From Cydia pomonella (lineage: Eukaryota; Arthropoda; Insecta; Lepidoptera; Tortricidae), in contig NW_026907806.1 of assembly GCF_033807575.1 (NCBI RefSeq), positions 248,001-312,000 on the forward strand: a DNA stretch of 64,000 nt. The letters run 5' to 3'. The notes under the pieces were generated by a model that had not been told where the DNA came from, searched no databases, and saw only the letters and a program-made list of their open reading frames with translations. Shown piece after piece: positions 41,846 through 52,658 of this stretch; positions within the stretch are counted from its first letter, which is position 1, and each line of letters opens with the position of its first letter. A program made the position numbers and the translations under genes.

Positions 41846-42310
41846 CCTTTTTTATACAAAAAAAAAATGTAGTATAAAATAAACGTATCTGCTTCATTGG
41901 TGAAAATATAGCTTAGGTATTATCAGTAAGCCTATGAAAACGTACAAACCTAAAAATAAAGGTTATTTCTTTTTGTCTGGTACGTTCTACATATCACAAC
42001 GAATTGGTAAATGATCAAAATAAGTATATAAATAGGTACGAAATTAATAAGCTAAATTATGGTGTAAATTAACCCTTATCAATAACAAAAGACTCTTGAT
42101 TTTATTAAAGACAAAAAGCATATTTTGATAAATAGCCATTTGCAGAACAAAGTTCGGCATCTAACATATATAGTGCTAATATTTAAAAAAAAAGAACTTC
42201 AATTTCATCGTATACCTCTTTTTTTCATTCTTTTACCAAAGTAGAGCACCCTTTTTCCTGCACCGCCCACAGCCAATATTCGTGAAAGTACCAAAATAGA
42301 CTGATACCCA
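41846..42310. other. no recognisable feature
   Basis: AT-rich, unassigned. Confidence 0.35.
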
Positions 42311-42480
42311 CGTACGTGCAAAATATCACTTCTGTGCCTCTATTTAGCACGCAGCAAAGGCATATAGCTGGAATTGGGTCGTGTATTCGATATAAATACG
42401 TGCGAAATATTTATTTTCCTTTATTAAGCACGCAGCAAAATCATATGGCTAGAATGGAGTCGTATATTTGCAAAACAGTG
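42311..42480 (+). repeat. diverged tandem duplication, about 85-bp unit
   Basis: 42313-42395 and 42399-42478 share ACGTGC.AAATAT, AGCACGCAGCAAA.., CATATGGCTAGAAT-like and TCGTGTATT-like blocks. A third partial trace lies at 42750-42790. I do not believe it is coding. Confidence 0.6.
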
Positions 42481-43311
42481 AATTATGTGAGTAATATCAT
42501 ATTCGACCCGATTCGAACTTTGAGATACGTCATATATTAAGTGACGTTGCTTCAATTAAAAAGTCACTTTTGACACTGATATATCCGATTCATATCGTAT
42601 CTAGGCACTATCTTGCTTCTATTTAGATTAAAGAGATAATGCTAGCATGGAATCATAAAAAATAAGTAGAAAAATAGTCTGAAGCTACTGAACAGTTAGT
42701 TTCAAGTAGAAACGTTATGTTATGTTAAACGATGTTAATTTTTTTTGCAGAGCGTTACTTATTGCCTCTATTCGGCACGCACTAAAGGCATCATCGTTCA
42801 TGTTGCGTAAAATAAGTGTCTAATATGAAGTTACTACTTTTCTTTTGTAACTAAATACATCTGTACAATTGATTACAAACCTATGAATGAATTTTGCCAG
42901 AAAAATATCTGGTCAGATCATAACTATGAATGTTGATACACTATTTTTTTTAAAACATTGCTTGTTATTTTATTAATACGAAATATTTTAAATACATTTC
43001 TTCCGAGAATGATATCAATACCTAGAACCATTCATCGTAAGGCCGCTTTTGTACCAAATTAAAATTATAAAAAAAATGGTGCCGATATTATTTTATATTT
43101 ATACGCTACAATTAAAATATGACTTTTTAACGAAAGTCCTAAACGCTGCTTCCCATTTTCATTGACTGTTTAATTGTGGTTAGTATTATCAGTTAGGCAA
43201 TTACTGTAATTAGTGAAAAAATACACATTTCGTCTTTTGTTTATAAGCTGTTGAAGTCGTAATAATTATGCTATAATATTTTCCCGTCAAGCCTATTCAA
43301 TTGACAGGTGC
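42481..43311. other. unassigned; possible foldback piece at 42485-42600
   Basis: 42485-42600 has AAGTGACGT and AGTCACTTTTGACACTGATA, related to the foldback at 11830. No gene. Confidence 0.35.
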
Positions 43312-44012
43312 CATAACATATAAATATATAGTATAAATATATAATTATGTACCGACATACAGCAAAGTGCTACCTTTTACGTATGTAGGTTAAGTTATAG
43401 GTACTCGCGGGCTTGGTTTTCGCGACTCGACGTCATATAATTGCGCCTATTTTGTGTGGTGGGTTATCGGCTCTACTCTTGCCAACCCAACTCAACCAAG
43501 AAACCTAGCAGACCCTTGATGTTGCCGACGACTTCTGGGGGAGACCTCAGCGAACCGAGGTATTGTGCCCGGTACTCTGCCACCCCTGGGCATTCGAGAA
43601 TGGTGTGGGCGGCTGGCTGTCTCTTCTGCCTCCATGCACGCCCTGCAGAGGGGGCTATCTGTAGCACGTAGGGTTAACAGGTGCTTGTTTAGTGAGGCGT
43701 GGCCAGTTATGGCCCCAGTCAGAAGCCGGAGCTGTGGCCACTGTCCCAGACTTGTTGGTGTTTTACCTTAGTGTTATGTCGCAGTATGTTCCGGAGCCAG
43801 ATATAAGGTAGAGGTAGAATTGGCTTCGGTCCTGCCACCTTCAGTTCCGAGCCTCTTCTCGCTAATATGTCGGTTGTCGGCTGCATCATCACCTCGCGAG
43901 TTGCTGTGCCCTTTGATCCACTTCAGAGTTACGCTGTTCATCAAAGGACACATAACATATAAATATATATATACCGACATGCTTACAGCAAATTGTTACC
44001 TTTTACCGTACC
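43312..44012. repeat. direct repeats flanking a LINE fragment
   Basis: 43312-43385 and 43948-44012 share CATAACATATAAATATATA, ACCGACAT and ACAGCAAA..TG.TACCTTTTAC. Between them is the I/R1-type LINE fragment. It may be a long duplication that included the LINE site. Confidence 0.6.
43455..43955 (-). pseudogene. I/R1-type LINE: RNase H end and zinc-knuckle C-terminus
   Basis: On the minus strand VTLKWIKGHSNSRGDDAAD (about 43935-43880) is the end of an RNase H domain. Then LLTGHASLNKHL-type sequence (reads TGAITGHASLNKHLLTLRA), CRACMEAEETA and, in another frame, AHTILECPGVAEYRAQYLG. A four-base duplication near 43615 shifts the frame, and at least one stop lies between the parts. RT is missing. 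Confidence 0.75.
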
Positions 44013-44264
44013 CTTATGTAAATATTCAATTAAGTACTCCCGGAACGTCGAGAGCGTAATTATTTGTCATAGAACACCCCCCTGCCCCCCACCGTTTAGA
44101 AGGGAACCAGAGGCCTGTTTGATGATATCTTGACGGGATTTGATATTGACTCGATTTGTGTTTATTTATTGGTGATCGCAAGATGCACTGCGAGTAATGT
44201 CAAGACAATGTGAAAATCTAACTGAGATCCACAAGAGTCACGAACACAACTGCCATCATACAAT
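44013..44264. other. no recognisable feature
   Basis: A run of C at 44075-44090. No gene. Confidence 0.3.
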
Positions 44265-44590
44265 CAGAATAGTGGTCCCACGGAATTATCCCGGAACCGG
44301 CAATATTCCCTTATGGAAAATTCCTGGGAAATTTCTCCTGTTCCCGGGAATATTCCCCAAACAGGGGAATATTGAACCATAGATTAAGTGAATTACAACT
44401 TTAATTAAAGCTAGCTATAATTACAAGTCAGTGCTTAGTAAAAAAAGTAGCCATAAACCGTAAACTGGCTTTCCAACCAAAATTACTTGAAAAGTGGGTT
44501 TGCTTAAAACAGTCGCTACATTGGATTTTCTGGGAACGTTTCCGGGAATAATCCCACCTAGGGAATTTTACCGGGAACGGTACATCACAA
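44265..44590. repeat. segment rich in GGGAAT/ATTCCC motifs
   Basis: Motifs such as ATCCCGGAACCGG, TTCCCGGGAATATTCCCC, GGGAACGTTTCCGGGAATAA and TACCGGGAACGG lie at both ends, partly inverted. It may be a non-autonomous DNA element, but I cannot fix its ends. Confidence 0.4.
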
Positions 44591-44751
44591 AATCGGAGTT
44601 CGCGTAAGGTGACACATCGTTAAACAATAAAATCTAGAAATGCGGCGTTTGCTTGCTTCCCGAAAACTGCGCTCATCCCGATACTTCGCGCGTAGCGTAG
44701 CACATATGCGGCAAAACGGGTTTTACCATTTAAGAGCCACCCCACACTCAT

Positions 44752-44889
44752 TATTATTATTATTATTGTGGTTTTTGGGCCTTTGAGTGCCACGTCGACC
44801 AGGTAGTGATCTATTGTGACAGCCCTTTAAAGTTCATTACTGATGCCCGTTGAATCCAGGAAGTTCCAGATTCTTTGGGCCGTAACATT
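44752..44889 (-). mobile_element. LINE 3' end with perfect 13-bp target duplication
   Basis: ACCCCACACTCAT stands at 44739-44751 and at 44890-44902. Between them, on the minus strand, the sequence ends in AATAATAATAATA. Its 138 bp hold the last codons and the end of a LINE, 5'-truncated. It fits target-primed reverse transcription. Confidence 0.85.
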
Positions 44890-44902
44890 ACCCCACACTC
44901 AT

Positions 44903-45238
44903 ACCCAGCAGCCATAGAGTTGACAAGACGCCGACGCTCGAAAGACGCTAGTGTGGCGTCTGTCTAAAGTAAAACAAAACAAGAATTAATCGAAATATCA
45001 CAAGTACAGTATTGAAGTGTGTTTTTAGACTAATCTACATGGAAAATTTTGTCTTGAATCGGCCCCATTTGTCTGTACAATGAGGTGTTTAAGTAGAGGC
45101 ATCTATGATACATCTTTTTCTGCTATAAAGCAGTCGTGTAAGCGGCAACTACAGAAAGGAAGTCGATGTCATGAATAACCAGTTCACCAAACAATACTTT
45201 TACGAGTTTTGTTATTGCTTACCTTAAAGATACCAGGG
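44903..45238. other. no recognisable feature
   Basis: Unassigned. Confidence 0.3.
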
Positions 45239-45363
45239 GGCCTACCGGGAAAATCGAAATTCGCAAATTGCGGGGATCTTTCTCTTTTACTCTTACTAAG
45301 ACGTAATTAGCGTGACAGAGAAAAATGCTCACAATTGACGAACTTCGATTTTCGCGGTAGGCC
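45239..45363. mobile_element. foldback MITE, family J
   Basis: The ends GGCCTACCG and CGGTAGGCC are perfect complements, continued by AAAATCGAA.TTCG and its complement. The related copy at 20714-20826 lies in the other orientation. Confidence 0.78.
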
Positions 45364-45417
45364 TCCAGATGCTAAAATTTTCGATACGTCGTACTAAAGT
45401 ACTAAACATATATTTTG

Positions 45418-45595
45418 CTGTCCAATTTTTGGACATTTGCAGCAGCACAGGCCGCGTAGCCAACGTGCAATTGCAAATCGCTTCCGCTTCCTAGCGATCG
45501 AAAACTGTCACTGGCTGCTTCGGCAGTAATTCGTACGCGCTGCAAAACTACTGCAGTAATGCTGGTGTAGTCTGCATTCGAACGGTACCATAAAT
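45418..45595 (+). repeat. dispersed repeat S, longest copy
   Basis: It starts CTGTCCAATTTTTGGACATT and ends TGCATTCGAACGGTACC, with CTGCAGTAATGCTGGTG inside. Compare 11224, 56351 and 58540. Confidence 0.55.
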
Positions 45596-46555
45596 CTTTT
45601 ATATTCTTTCACTTATTCCTGGCCTACATTAATGAATTCTTCACCGCCTACGTATAATTTGTACGGGGAGGCTGGCTACATTACCGAAATGGGTCACCCT
45701 GAAAGGCTATTCTGCTATTAATTGCTCTTAGTGTATGGAGTAATAACAGAGATGAATGAACTAGCTATTTGGACCAGTGGGCTGTACACGTAAAGAAAAA
45801 ACACGGATTATCTCTACTACTAGATAATACATTTATATTAATATAAGGTTTGATATGAGGCTTTACTTGCAAAACCTCATATTAAACGAAATTTCACACA
45901 AAGATCTTTTTATCCCCCAATAGTATGTTAATTAAACTTTTGAAATTCTCATGCAACTTTGCATGCAAAACCTGCATGAATAAAATTTCACACAAAAACT
46001 TATCAACCCAATACCCTACATTTAACGTTCTTCACCCCCCTCCCCCCCTCAATTTCATATTCCCCCTCCTTGAACCCCCCTCAAGTGATATAATTAACCA
46101 GCCCTCGTTTATCAAACGCTGCAAACTCATTTATCTTGATACAAACTCTTTCCCATTCAAATATTCAAGAGCTTCCTCGAGAGGCTTTCGAACTTGGAAA
46201 TCTGGTATTGATTTAATATTGATATGTTATACTCCAAGTGCATTTTTCTTGCATCTAAAAGTATATAAGATGTTTCTGGTATGTCTGATTAAATGATATA
46301 GGCGTCCAAAATTAGCCATGACAAATGCAGTTGCGATTTAACAAAATAAAGATTCTCAATAAAATGGAAGGATAAGGTAAATGTGTCGGTAAATCATTTC
46401 CGCTTAGCATATTTCGGTGTTTGATGTGGAAAAGCTGTTTTTTTTTGCGATTCTAGGGTTCATACTTAAAGTTGTGACTTACGTATTCACCCCTCAAAGT
46501 ATGGTCAAATATAAAATTACCCCATCTTCGTAAGGCTCATGGATCTAAAATAGGA
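45596..46555. other. no supported gene; repeat at 45841-46090
   Basis: A 123-codon frame at 45925-46296 is AT/CC-biased and lacks any motif. The area contains repeated AAATTTCACACAAA blocks (45890, 45990) and runs of C, which I judge to be a dispersed repeat. Confidence 0.4.
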
Positions 46556-46735
46556 AGTCTTCTTCCTCGTCGTTATCTTCATGGCTGAGGGCCGAGACGA
46601 CTGTGGTCACTCTTCACCAGTGCTCTCCAATCTGCTCTATTTTTGGGCCCAGTGTGTGCTAATCTGTAATGTGGCTTTTGTCTCTGACGTGATCCTGTCC
46701 ACACAACGCGTGTCAAGTGAGTACCTACTTATAAA
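46556..46735 (-). repeat. possible LINE or repeat fragment, minus strand
   Basis: AAGTCTTCTTCCTCGTCG and CTTCATGGCTGAGGGCCG, then CTCTCCAATCTGC. I know such blocks from lepidopteran repeats but cannot name the clade. Confidence 0.4.
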
Positions 46736-47341
46736 GTTTGATTAAAATTTAAATCATTTTCAATTGGAACAAAGTTGCATTTGTTTCGTTTCCTTCAATT
46801 TTGAAATAAAATATAAACTAATCCATTTCCCATACTATATGGGTCTAAATTTCGGTAGCAATTTTTTGGATCTTTGATTTGTATGGCGGATTTATATTAC
46901 CAGGCCTTTGGAGGCTTTAGATGTTAGAGCGAGATGCAAGGGTAAATGATACATAAATTATATCAATATACTCGTAAATTCACATAAATGTGTAAGTTCG
47001 AATCGCGCTCCTGGTGACATCTTGAGTAAAAATACGAGTTTTGTTGATGCTCTGAATTAGATAATGTAGACGTTGCTATTTATACAATTAGCAATACAGA
47101 AAAAGGGGTTTCAGTGGATTTGAATATTTTATATAAATAAAAATAACAAAAAAGTTTGTTGAGGTCTTTACAGCTTGAACCTTTTATACCTCCCAATACG
47201 ACATAAAAAAGCGCATCCTAAACAACTTCGTGGTTTTTGGTGTTGTGTATTCTTATCGGATTTGTGATGCTCTTAGATCAGCTCACCCTATTGTATAAAT
47301 AAACGTTATATTGTTAAATAAGTTTCTTCCCGATCGTAATC
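46736..47341. other. no recognisable feature
   Basis: AT-rich. No frame or repeat. Confidence 0.35.
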
Positions 47342-47575
47342 AGTGTTAAAAAAAAATACAGGACATTATTACACAAATTGACTAAGTCCCACAGTAAGCT
47401 CAATAAGGCTTGTGTTGAGGGTATTTAGACAACGATATATATAATATATAATTATTTATAAATACATAAATACATAGAAAACACCCATGACTCAGGAACA
47501 AATATCCATGCTCATCACACGAATAAATGCCCTTACCAGGATTTAAACCTGGGACCATCAGCTTCGTACGCAAAG
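47342..47575 (-). mobile_element. SINE-B, minus strand
   Basis: From ACAAATTGACTAAGTCCCAC at the left to AATAAATGCCCTTACCAGG and ACCATCAGCTTCGTACG at the right. The head is cut after 47570. A frame of 93 codons that starts in it is a shadow. Confidence 0.82.
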
Positions 47576-48036
47576 GTCAAAGGACGGTGACAATTTACGG
47601 TTCAATTTGTAATGGTTATTGGTCAATTCCAATTAACATTCGGGCAACACTGACCGTGACCGCAATGTCTTCTGTACCAGAACATGTTATCATTCAACTT
47701 ATGTCATTGACAATAGAGATGACAGCAAGGTGTCATCTATTGGGTATTAGTATGTCAAGCACCTATGTGCATGCACTCAAGGTCAAAGATTGGATTGTAC
47801 TTCCTTAAATGTGGGTACCAGTTACGTCAAGGTCAAGGTCAGTATTTTTTAAACTGAAAAACATTCAAAATCTTAAATAAATTCAGTAAGGCTGCTCCAA
47901 AGTAAATAATTTGAGTTATGTCTGTTTCAGCCCGCAAAGATTCCACATAGCTTTTCCAGCACTTAATAAAGATTCCGAATTTAAATGCAGACTGCATTCC
48001 AGCTACGAAACACAGAAATGTAGATGTTCAACCACA
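47576..48036. other. no recognisable feature
   Basis: No supported gene or repeat. Confidence 0.35.
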
Positions 48037-48172
48037 ATTCCGTCCACGGCGGGAAGAAGTTGATAACTCGAGACATCCAATTTAAGAATTTTGAACCTTA
48101 TTTAATTCTAGTTTAAGTTCAAATTTCTTCAGTTTTCTCTTTCGAGTTATCAACTTTTTTCCGCCGTGTGCC
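48037..48172. mobile_element. MITE with about 30-bp inverted ends
   Basis: CACGGCGGGAAGAAGTTGAT at the left pairs with ATCAACTTTTTTCCGCCGTG at the right, with few mismatches, and the AATTC outside also pairs. AAATGTAGATGTTCAACCAC (48017-48036) and AAATGTAGACGTTTAACTAC (from 48223) lie around it as a diverged direct repeat. Confidence 0.75.
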
Positions 48173-48807
48173 GAATTCTACTATGCTCAGTGGCAGCTGG
48201 TGATATTACTGGTGCGTGGAAAAATGTAGACGTTTAACTACAATTTAATTCTGCTTTCTGGTGACATTACTGGTGTTTGGAAAAATCATGACTGAAATGA
48301 TACTAAGGCGTATTTTGAAATGCGTGTAAATTGCATGAGAATGAAACAAATGTTGACATAAGTCAAAATATTGGAATCTGTACATTTGTACAATCTACAT
48401 TGAGTGATTAGGCTTTTTTTAAGGCTTTAAAACTCAATTTGGATATTTTAAATAGATGTAAGTATGTGAAAGAAAAAGTGACCAGGTCTTCCAGTGCCAA
48501 ATTTGGCTATTTTGAGAAAAACAAAGCTTTTGCGTAAGTATGGCACGTTTAGGTCTCTGCTATACACACAAAAAATTAAGGGCCTGTATTATAATTTTCT
48601 GATTGCATTCCTACTCACACAAAGCACTACTTATGCTGCAGTACTCTGGCATATAATATAGTTGTAACCGATCTCTAACATACTAGGGAATTCTAATTTT
48701 GATTGTGTACATGGGATAACCGTTATAAGTATTAATTTCAAGAACGCTTCTAAAATTTCGAAATTATTTGCGGGGCCTGTAATACGAACATATAATTAAA
48801 ACGTAAA
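48173..48807. other. no gene; small local duplication at 48195-48290
   Basis: GGTGATATTACTGGTGCGTGG and GGTGACATTACTGGTGTTTGG are about 55 bp apart. Otherwise unassigned. Confidence 0.4.
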
Positions 48808-49113
48808 TTGTAAGTAAGTAAGTAAGTAAATATTCTTTATTGTGCACCATACATTTAAAAATAGACAGGAAATGAAAAAACACGTAAAAGTTAGGTAACA
48901 ACAGGCGGTCTTATCGCTAAGAAGCGATCTCTTCCAGACAACCTTTGGGTAGCAGGAAACAATGAACTTACAACATTGAACGGGTAGTGCCGATATACAT
49001 ATAATTCAACAAAATGAAGACGCAAACAATATAATACATACCTACATACTAATAAAATAAATACATATATACATACATACATTATATATTATACAATCAT
49101 AAATAAAGGCAAG
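48808..49113 (-). mobile_element. 3' untranslated part and TTAC tail of the LINE
   Basis: On the minus strand the element ends TGCACAATAAAGAATA followed by five TTAC units (48808-48829). This is where reverse transcription would have begun. It is continuous with the frame at 49114. Confidence 0.8.
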
Positions 49114-51432
49114 TTAAGGCAGCGAAAGGTAGTGAGTCTTCAAAAGATTTTTGAAAACGGGAAGGGATTTAGCACGTCTAATGTCTAATGGCAAAGCATT
49201 CCACAACCGAACAGCACGAAAAGAAAAAGAGTTGCTATAAAATTTTGATGATGAAGGTGGTAGAGCAAGGAGATGCATCTCCGCACAGCGGACCGAGGAA
49301 AGATAGTTGAAACGCTTTTTAAGATATAGAGGGGTGGAGGGGTTGAAAAGAATGTTATAAAGAAGTACAAGAATATGAGAGTTACGGCGATGACGAATAG
49401 GGAGCCACTTGAGCTGGGTACGAAATTCAGAGACGTGGTCATATTTGCGTAATCCAAATATGAATCTTATACAGACGTTTTGAAGGCGCTCAAGTTTATT
49501 TAGCTGGTCCTCTGTAAGATCAAGAAAGCAAATATCGGCATAATCCAATATAGGGAGAAGAAGAGATTGAGCAAGCGCAATTCTGGTAGCGAGCGGCAAG
49601 AAGCTACGAAGCCTGCGAAGTGACCCCAGAGAAGCAAACATCTTCCTACTGATCTCACTTATCTGTGGTACCCAAGACAGTGTGCGATCAAATATAACTC
49701 CAAGATTTTTTACCTGGCTCGATAATGGAACCGGGACACCATCAAACACTATGAAAGGTAAGTTAAGAAAGTCAATCCGAGAAATGAGTTGAGAGCTGCC
49801 TAAAATTATAGCTTGCGACTTACACGGATTAACTTTCAGCCCATAGCGTTTGCTCCAACTGGAAATGTGTTCCAAGTCCCGATTTATGGAGGCGATACTC
49901 TTAGGTAGATCGTTAATTACGCATTGAGAGTAAATTTGGAGGTCGTCGGCATAGAGGTGGTAAGAAGAAGAAATATTAGTAGTAATGGAGTTGATGAAGA
50001 TGGAAAATAATAGAGGAGACAGCACACCGCCTTGCGGAACGCCGGCCAGGGTGCTGCTCCAAGAAGAAATGGAAGAATCTACCTTTACTCGCTGCCGACG
50101 ACATTCCAAATAACTACGGAACCAGCCAATTGTCACGGGAGATATGTTAATAGCACGCATTAAACTGAGTAAAACATCGAAATCTACAGTGTTAAATGCA
50201 TTGCTGAAGTCTAACAACGTCAGTACGGTGAGCTTACGGTTATCCATACCGGCACGAACATCATCGCTAATTTTTACTAAAGCTGTAACCGTACTGTGAC
50301 CGGAGCGGAAGCCAGATTGTAAAGGATTCATGAGCTCATACCTGTTTAAAAAGGATGTAAGCTGGTGATGTACAAGGCGCTCAAGGACCTTTGAAAGGAA
50401 TGGGAGGATAGAAATAGGACGATAGTCGGAAAAAGTGGTAGGATTTGACTTTTTGGGTAAGGGAACAACGTCTGCATCTTTCCAGAGGGAAGGGAAAATA
50501 CCCGAGGAGATAGAATAATTCAGGATGTGAGTAATGACAGGAACAAGTAAATCGAGTAGAGGGAGAATCATTTTCCGGCTAACACTATCGACTCCAACAG
50601 CATTGGATGAGATGGCAAGGACATTCTTTTTTACATCACTGTCAGTCAACTGAGCAAGTAAGAAGGGAGGAAAGTCGGGAGTTGGACACCTGGAAAGAGA
50701 AGTTAGAGTGTCAGTTTTAATTGGACCAGTAAAAGTAGTAGAAGTTGAGAAGTGCTGGTTAAGTAGGTTTAAGTCAACATTTATATTAATTGGGTTTTGC
50801 GTAGACTTTCCAACTCCTAATGTCTTCAAGAACTTCCAGACCTTGGCTGGCTCGCCATTCACAACCGCACTGTGAATGTGACGCCTTTGAGCATCACGGC
50901 AAATTGTACTGCAACGGTTGCGGAGAGCATGGTACCTAGCTTTATTTTTCTCAGACGAGTTGACCTTATACTTTGACTTGGCTAAGTTTTTCTTTGCGAT
51001 AAGAGATCTAATGTCATCAGTAAGCCACGGAGCAGGAACATGCTTAACCTTAACAGGACGTATTGGAGCGTGAACGTCATATAGTTGAATTAGTGCGGAG
51101 CTAAATAGCGACACTTTATCATCTACACTAGTGGCCTGCAAGATGGGACTCCAATCTATTAACATGGCATCTTCACGAAGCTTCTCGACACTCATTCTGC
51201 CAAAATTGCGTTGCATAAGAACTTTCGCCTTAAGTTTAGGGGGACGAATTTTATAAGACAAGAACAGTAAACTATGGTAAGAAAAGGCATCCGCCGAGAA
51301 ATGAGAAAAGTCAGCAACATGACCAGGGGAAGAAACCAGGGCAAGATCCAAAAGTGAAGGAGAGCAATTTGGGAAATGGTGCGTAGGACCTGATGGTAGA
51401 TGGTAGGTATTGTACTCCTCAAACGGTGACAC
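49114..51432 (-). CDS. CR1/Jockey-group LINE: endonuclease end plus reverse transcriptase
   Basis: A single open frame of 772 codons. Residues about 1-60 are the C-terminal end of an APE-type endonuclease (SLLDLALVSSP, then FSYHSLLFLSY). Residues about 310-510 are the RT core: VVPLPKKSNPTTFSDYRPIS, LTLLDFSNAFNTVD with the motif A Asp at about 408, GVPQGGVLSPLLFSIFIN, and YADD at 494-497. The end is VRLWNALPLDIRRAKSLP, usual for this group. RT copies the element RNA at the nicked target. The first codon given is only the first in-frame ATG; the element is 5'-truncated and most of the endonuclease is gone. In the SDH motif of the endonuclease the Asp is replaced by Tyr (SYH, 51-53). Despite this, no stop or frameshift interrupts the rest, so the insertion is probably young. 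The clade assignment (CR1, L2 or Jockey group) is by eye. Confidence 0.92.
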   Translation of the reverse strand: MSPFEEYNTYHLPSGPTHHFPNCSPSLLDLALVSSPGHVADFSHFSADAFSYHSLLFLSYKIRPPKLKAKVLMQRNFGRMSVEKLREDAMLIDWSPILQATSVDDKVSLFSSALIQLYDVHAPIRPVKVKHVPAPWLTDDIRSLIAKKNLAKSKYKVNSSEKNKARYHALRNRCSTICRDAQRRHIHSAVVNGEPAKVWKFLKTLGVGKSTQNPININVDLNLLNQHFSTSTTFTGPIKTDTLTSLSRCPTPDFPPFLLAQLTDSDVKKNVLAISSNAVGVDSVSRKMILPLLDLLVPVITHILNYSISSGIFPSLWKDADVVPLPKKSNPTTFSDYRPISILPFLSKVLERLVHHQLTSFLNRYELMNPLQSGFRSGHSTVTALVKISDDVRAGMDNRKLTVLTLLDFSNAFNTVDFDVLLSLMRAINISPVTIGWFRSYLECRRQRVKVDSSISSWSSTLAGVPQGGVLSPLLFSIFINSITTNISSSYHLYADDLQIYSQCVINDLPKSIASINRDLEHISSWSKRYGLKVNPCKSQAIILGSSQLISRIDFLNLPFIVFDGVPVPLSSQVKNLGVIFDRTLSWVPQISEISRKMFASLGSLRRLRSFLPLATRIALAQSLLLPILDYADICFLDLTEDQLNKLERLQNVCIRFIFGLRKYDHVSEFRTQLKWLPIRHRRNSHILVLLYNILFNPSTPLYLKKRFNYLSSVRCAEMHLLALPPSSSKFYSNSFSFRAVRLWNALPLDIRRAKSLPVFKNLLKTHYLSLP

Positions 51433-52073
51433 TTTTTTTCAATAACTTTAAAAAAAGATTAAGTCTTTTGACTTTCGATTTTTCATACAAATTAAATATT
51501 AGGTATCTTCAATGTTTGCCATCATCGTTGTAATTGACGTTGCTTGTCAAACCGTAAATATACAATTTGTAATACATTGCGTCTTAGAATAAACTTTAAA
51601 GTGAACTAAAAATCAAAACGAAAGTTATTTTTAAAAGTCGCTGAACAAAAACGTTGGTCGGCTTGAGGAGTACAGCCTACAGTTAAATTTTTTGCTCTAC
51701 CCGGTATTTGCGATTGTAAAATTCATCTAATTTTCGAAATTACCCAACATAACATAACAAAACGTTGGTCGGCTTGAGGAGTACAGCCTACAGTTAAATT
51801 TTTTGCTCTACCCGGTATTTGCGATTGTAAAATTCATCTAATTTTCGAAATTACCCAACATAACATAACATCCCCTGTTTCACAAAGTTGTAGCTTCTGC
51901 AAAAGTTGTCGTGCTAGCAAATGGCGAACACAATGGGCTTCGTCATAACGAAGTGTATGGAACCGAGTTCAGAGAATTATTGTTGTCGCTCTCCGAGCAT
52001 TTGGCACAAAAATCACTAAATGTACAACCAATGCATTGTGAAGTATAGACAAACCTTCATAATCAACATTATT
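51433..52073 (+). repeat. tandem duplication, 111 bp, exact by eye
   Basis: 51650-51760 and 51761-51870 look identical (start AACGTTGGTCGGCTTGAGG, end ACCCAACATAACATAACA). It is recent. TTGAGGAGTACA in each unit is the complement of TGTACTCCTCAA at the 5' end of the LINE. The flanks 51433-51649 and 51871-52073 are unassigned. Confidence 0.85.
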
Positions 52074-52255
52074 TAGTACACAAATTGACTAAGTTCCACA
52101 GTAAGCTCAATAAGGCTTGTGTTGACATATATTAACACTCATGACTCAGGGACAAATATTCCTGCTCATTACACAAATAAATGCCCTTACCAGGGTTTGA
52201 ACCTGGGACCATCGGCTTCATAGGCAGGGTCACTACCCACTAGGCCAGACCAGTC
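52074..52255 (-). mobile_element. SINE-B, minus strand
   Basis: ACACAAATTGACTAAGTTCC at the left, AAATGCCCTTACCAGGG and GGTTTGAACCTGGGACC, then the head end ACTAGGCCAGACCAG. The inner AT-rich block is shortened. Confidence 0.82.
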
Positions 52256-52658
52256 GTCATTATGAGTTAAAAGAAAAGCTATATACAGCTCTCATCTTCT
52301 ACCACTTTTTCGCCACTAGGCGAAAAAAGAATAGCCTCACTGCTGAAACTAGTGCGCGGCACGGCAGGCAACATCATGCTGAGATGTATGGCCGAGCGTC
52401 TTGACTGTCCGGAGCCCGCTACTAAAATATTGGGTTGATACGACTATATGGAGGGACAAATAGTCCAAAAGTATTTGTAAGTAGTTTTATTTTTATGTTT
52501 TAAATTTTTGCATTTTTTTTCCCTTTTGTACGCTAATCTTTAGGCTTGTAAAATACAATTCCTAATACAGCTATGGATACCGATGGTTCGAAATAAACAA
52601 TTTTGATTTTTTTTTTATCGTTGTAGTACGTAACAATGTGCAGGTTTTTTTAATACTA
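52256..52658 (+). pseudogene. possible LINE C-terminal remnant and 3' end
   Basis: A frame at 52325-52440 reads KRIASLLKLVRGTAGNIML, then RCMAERLDCPEPATKILG and a stop. It is followed by AT-rich DNA and GAAATAAACAATTTTGATTT with an A/T run at 52590-52615, like a LINE tail. I cannot name a family. Confidence 0.35.

Noticed and set aside
45925..46296. 123-codon plus-strand gene
   Set aside because: Low-complexity composition, C runs and repeated AAATTTCACACAAA blocks; no domain and no splice signals.
47527..47808. 93-codon plus-strand gene
   Set aside because: It begins inside a SINE-B and continues into unassigned DNA without motif or splice support.
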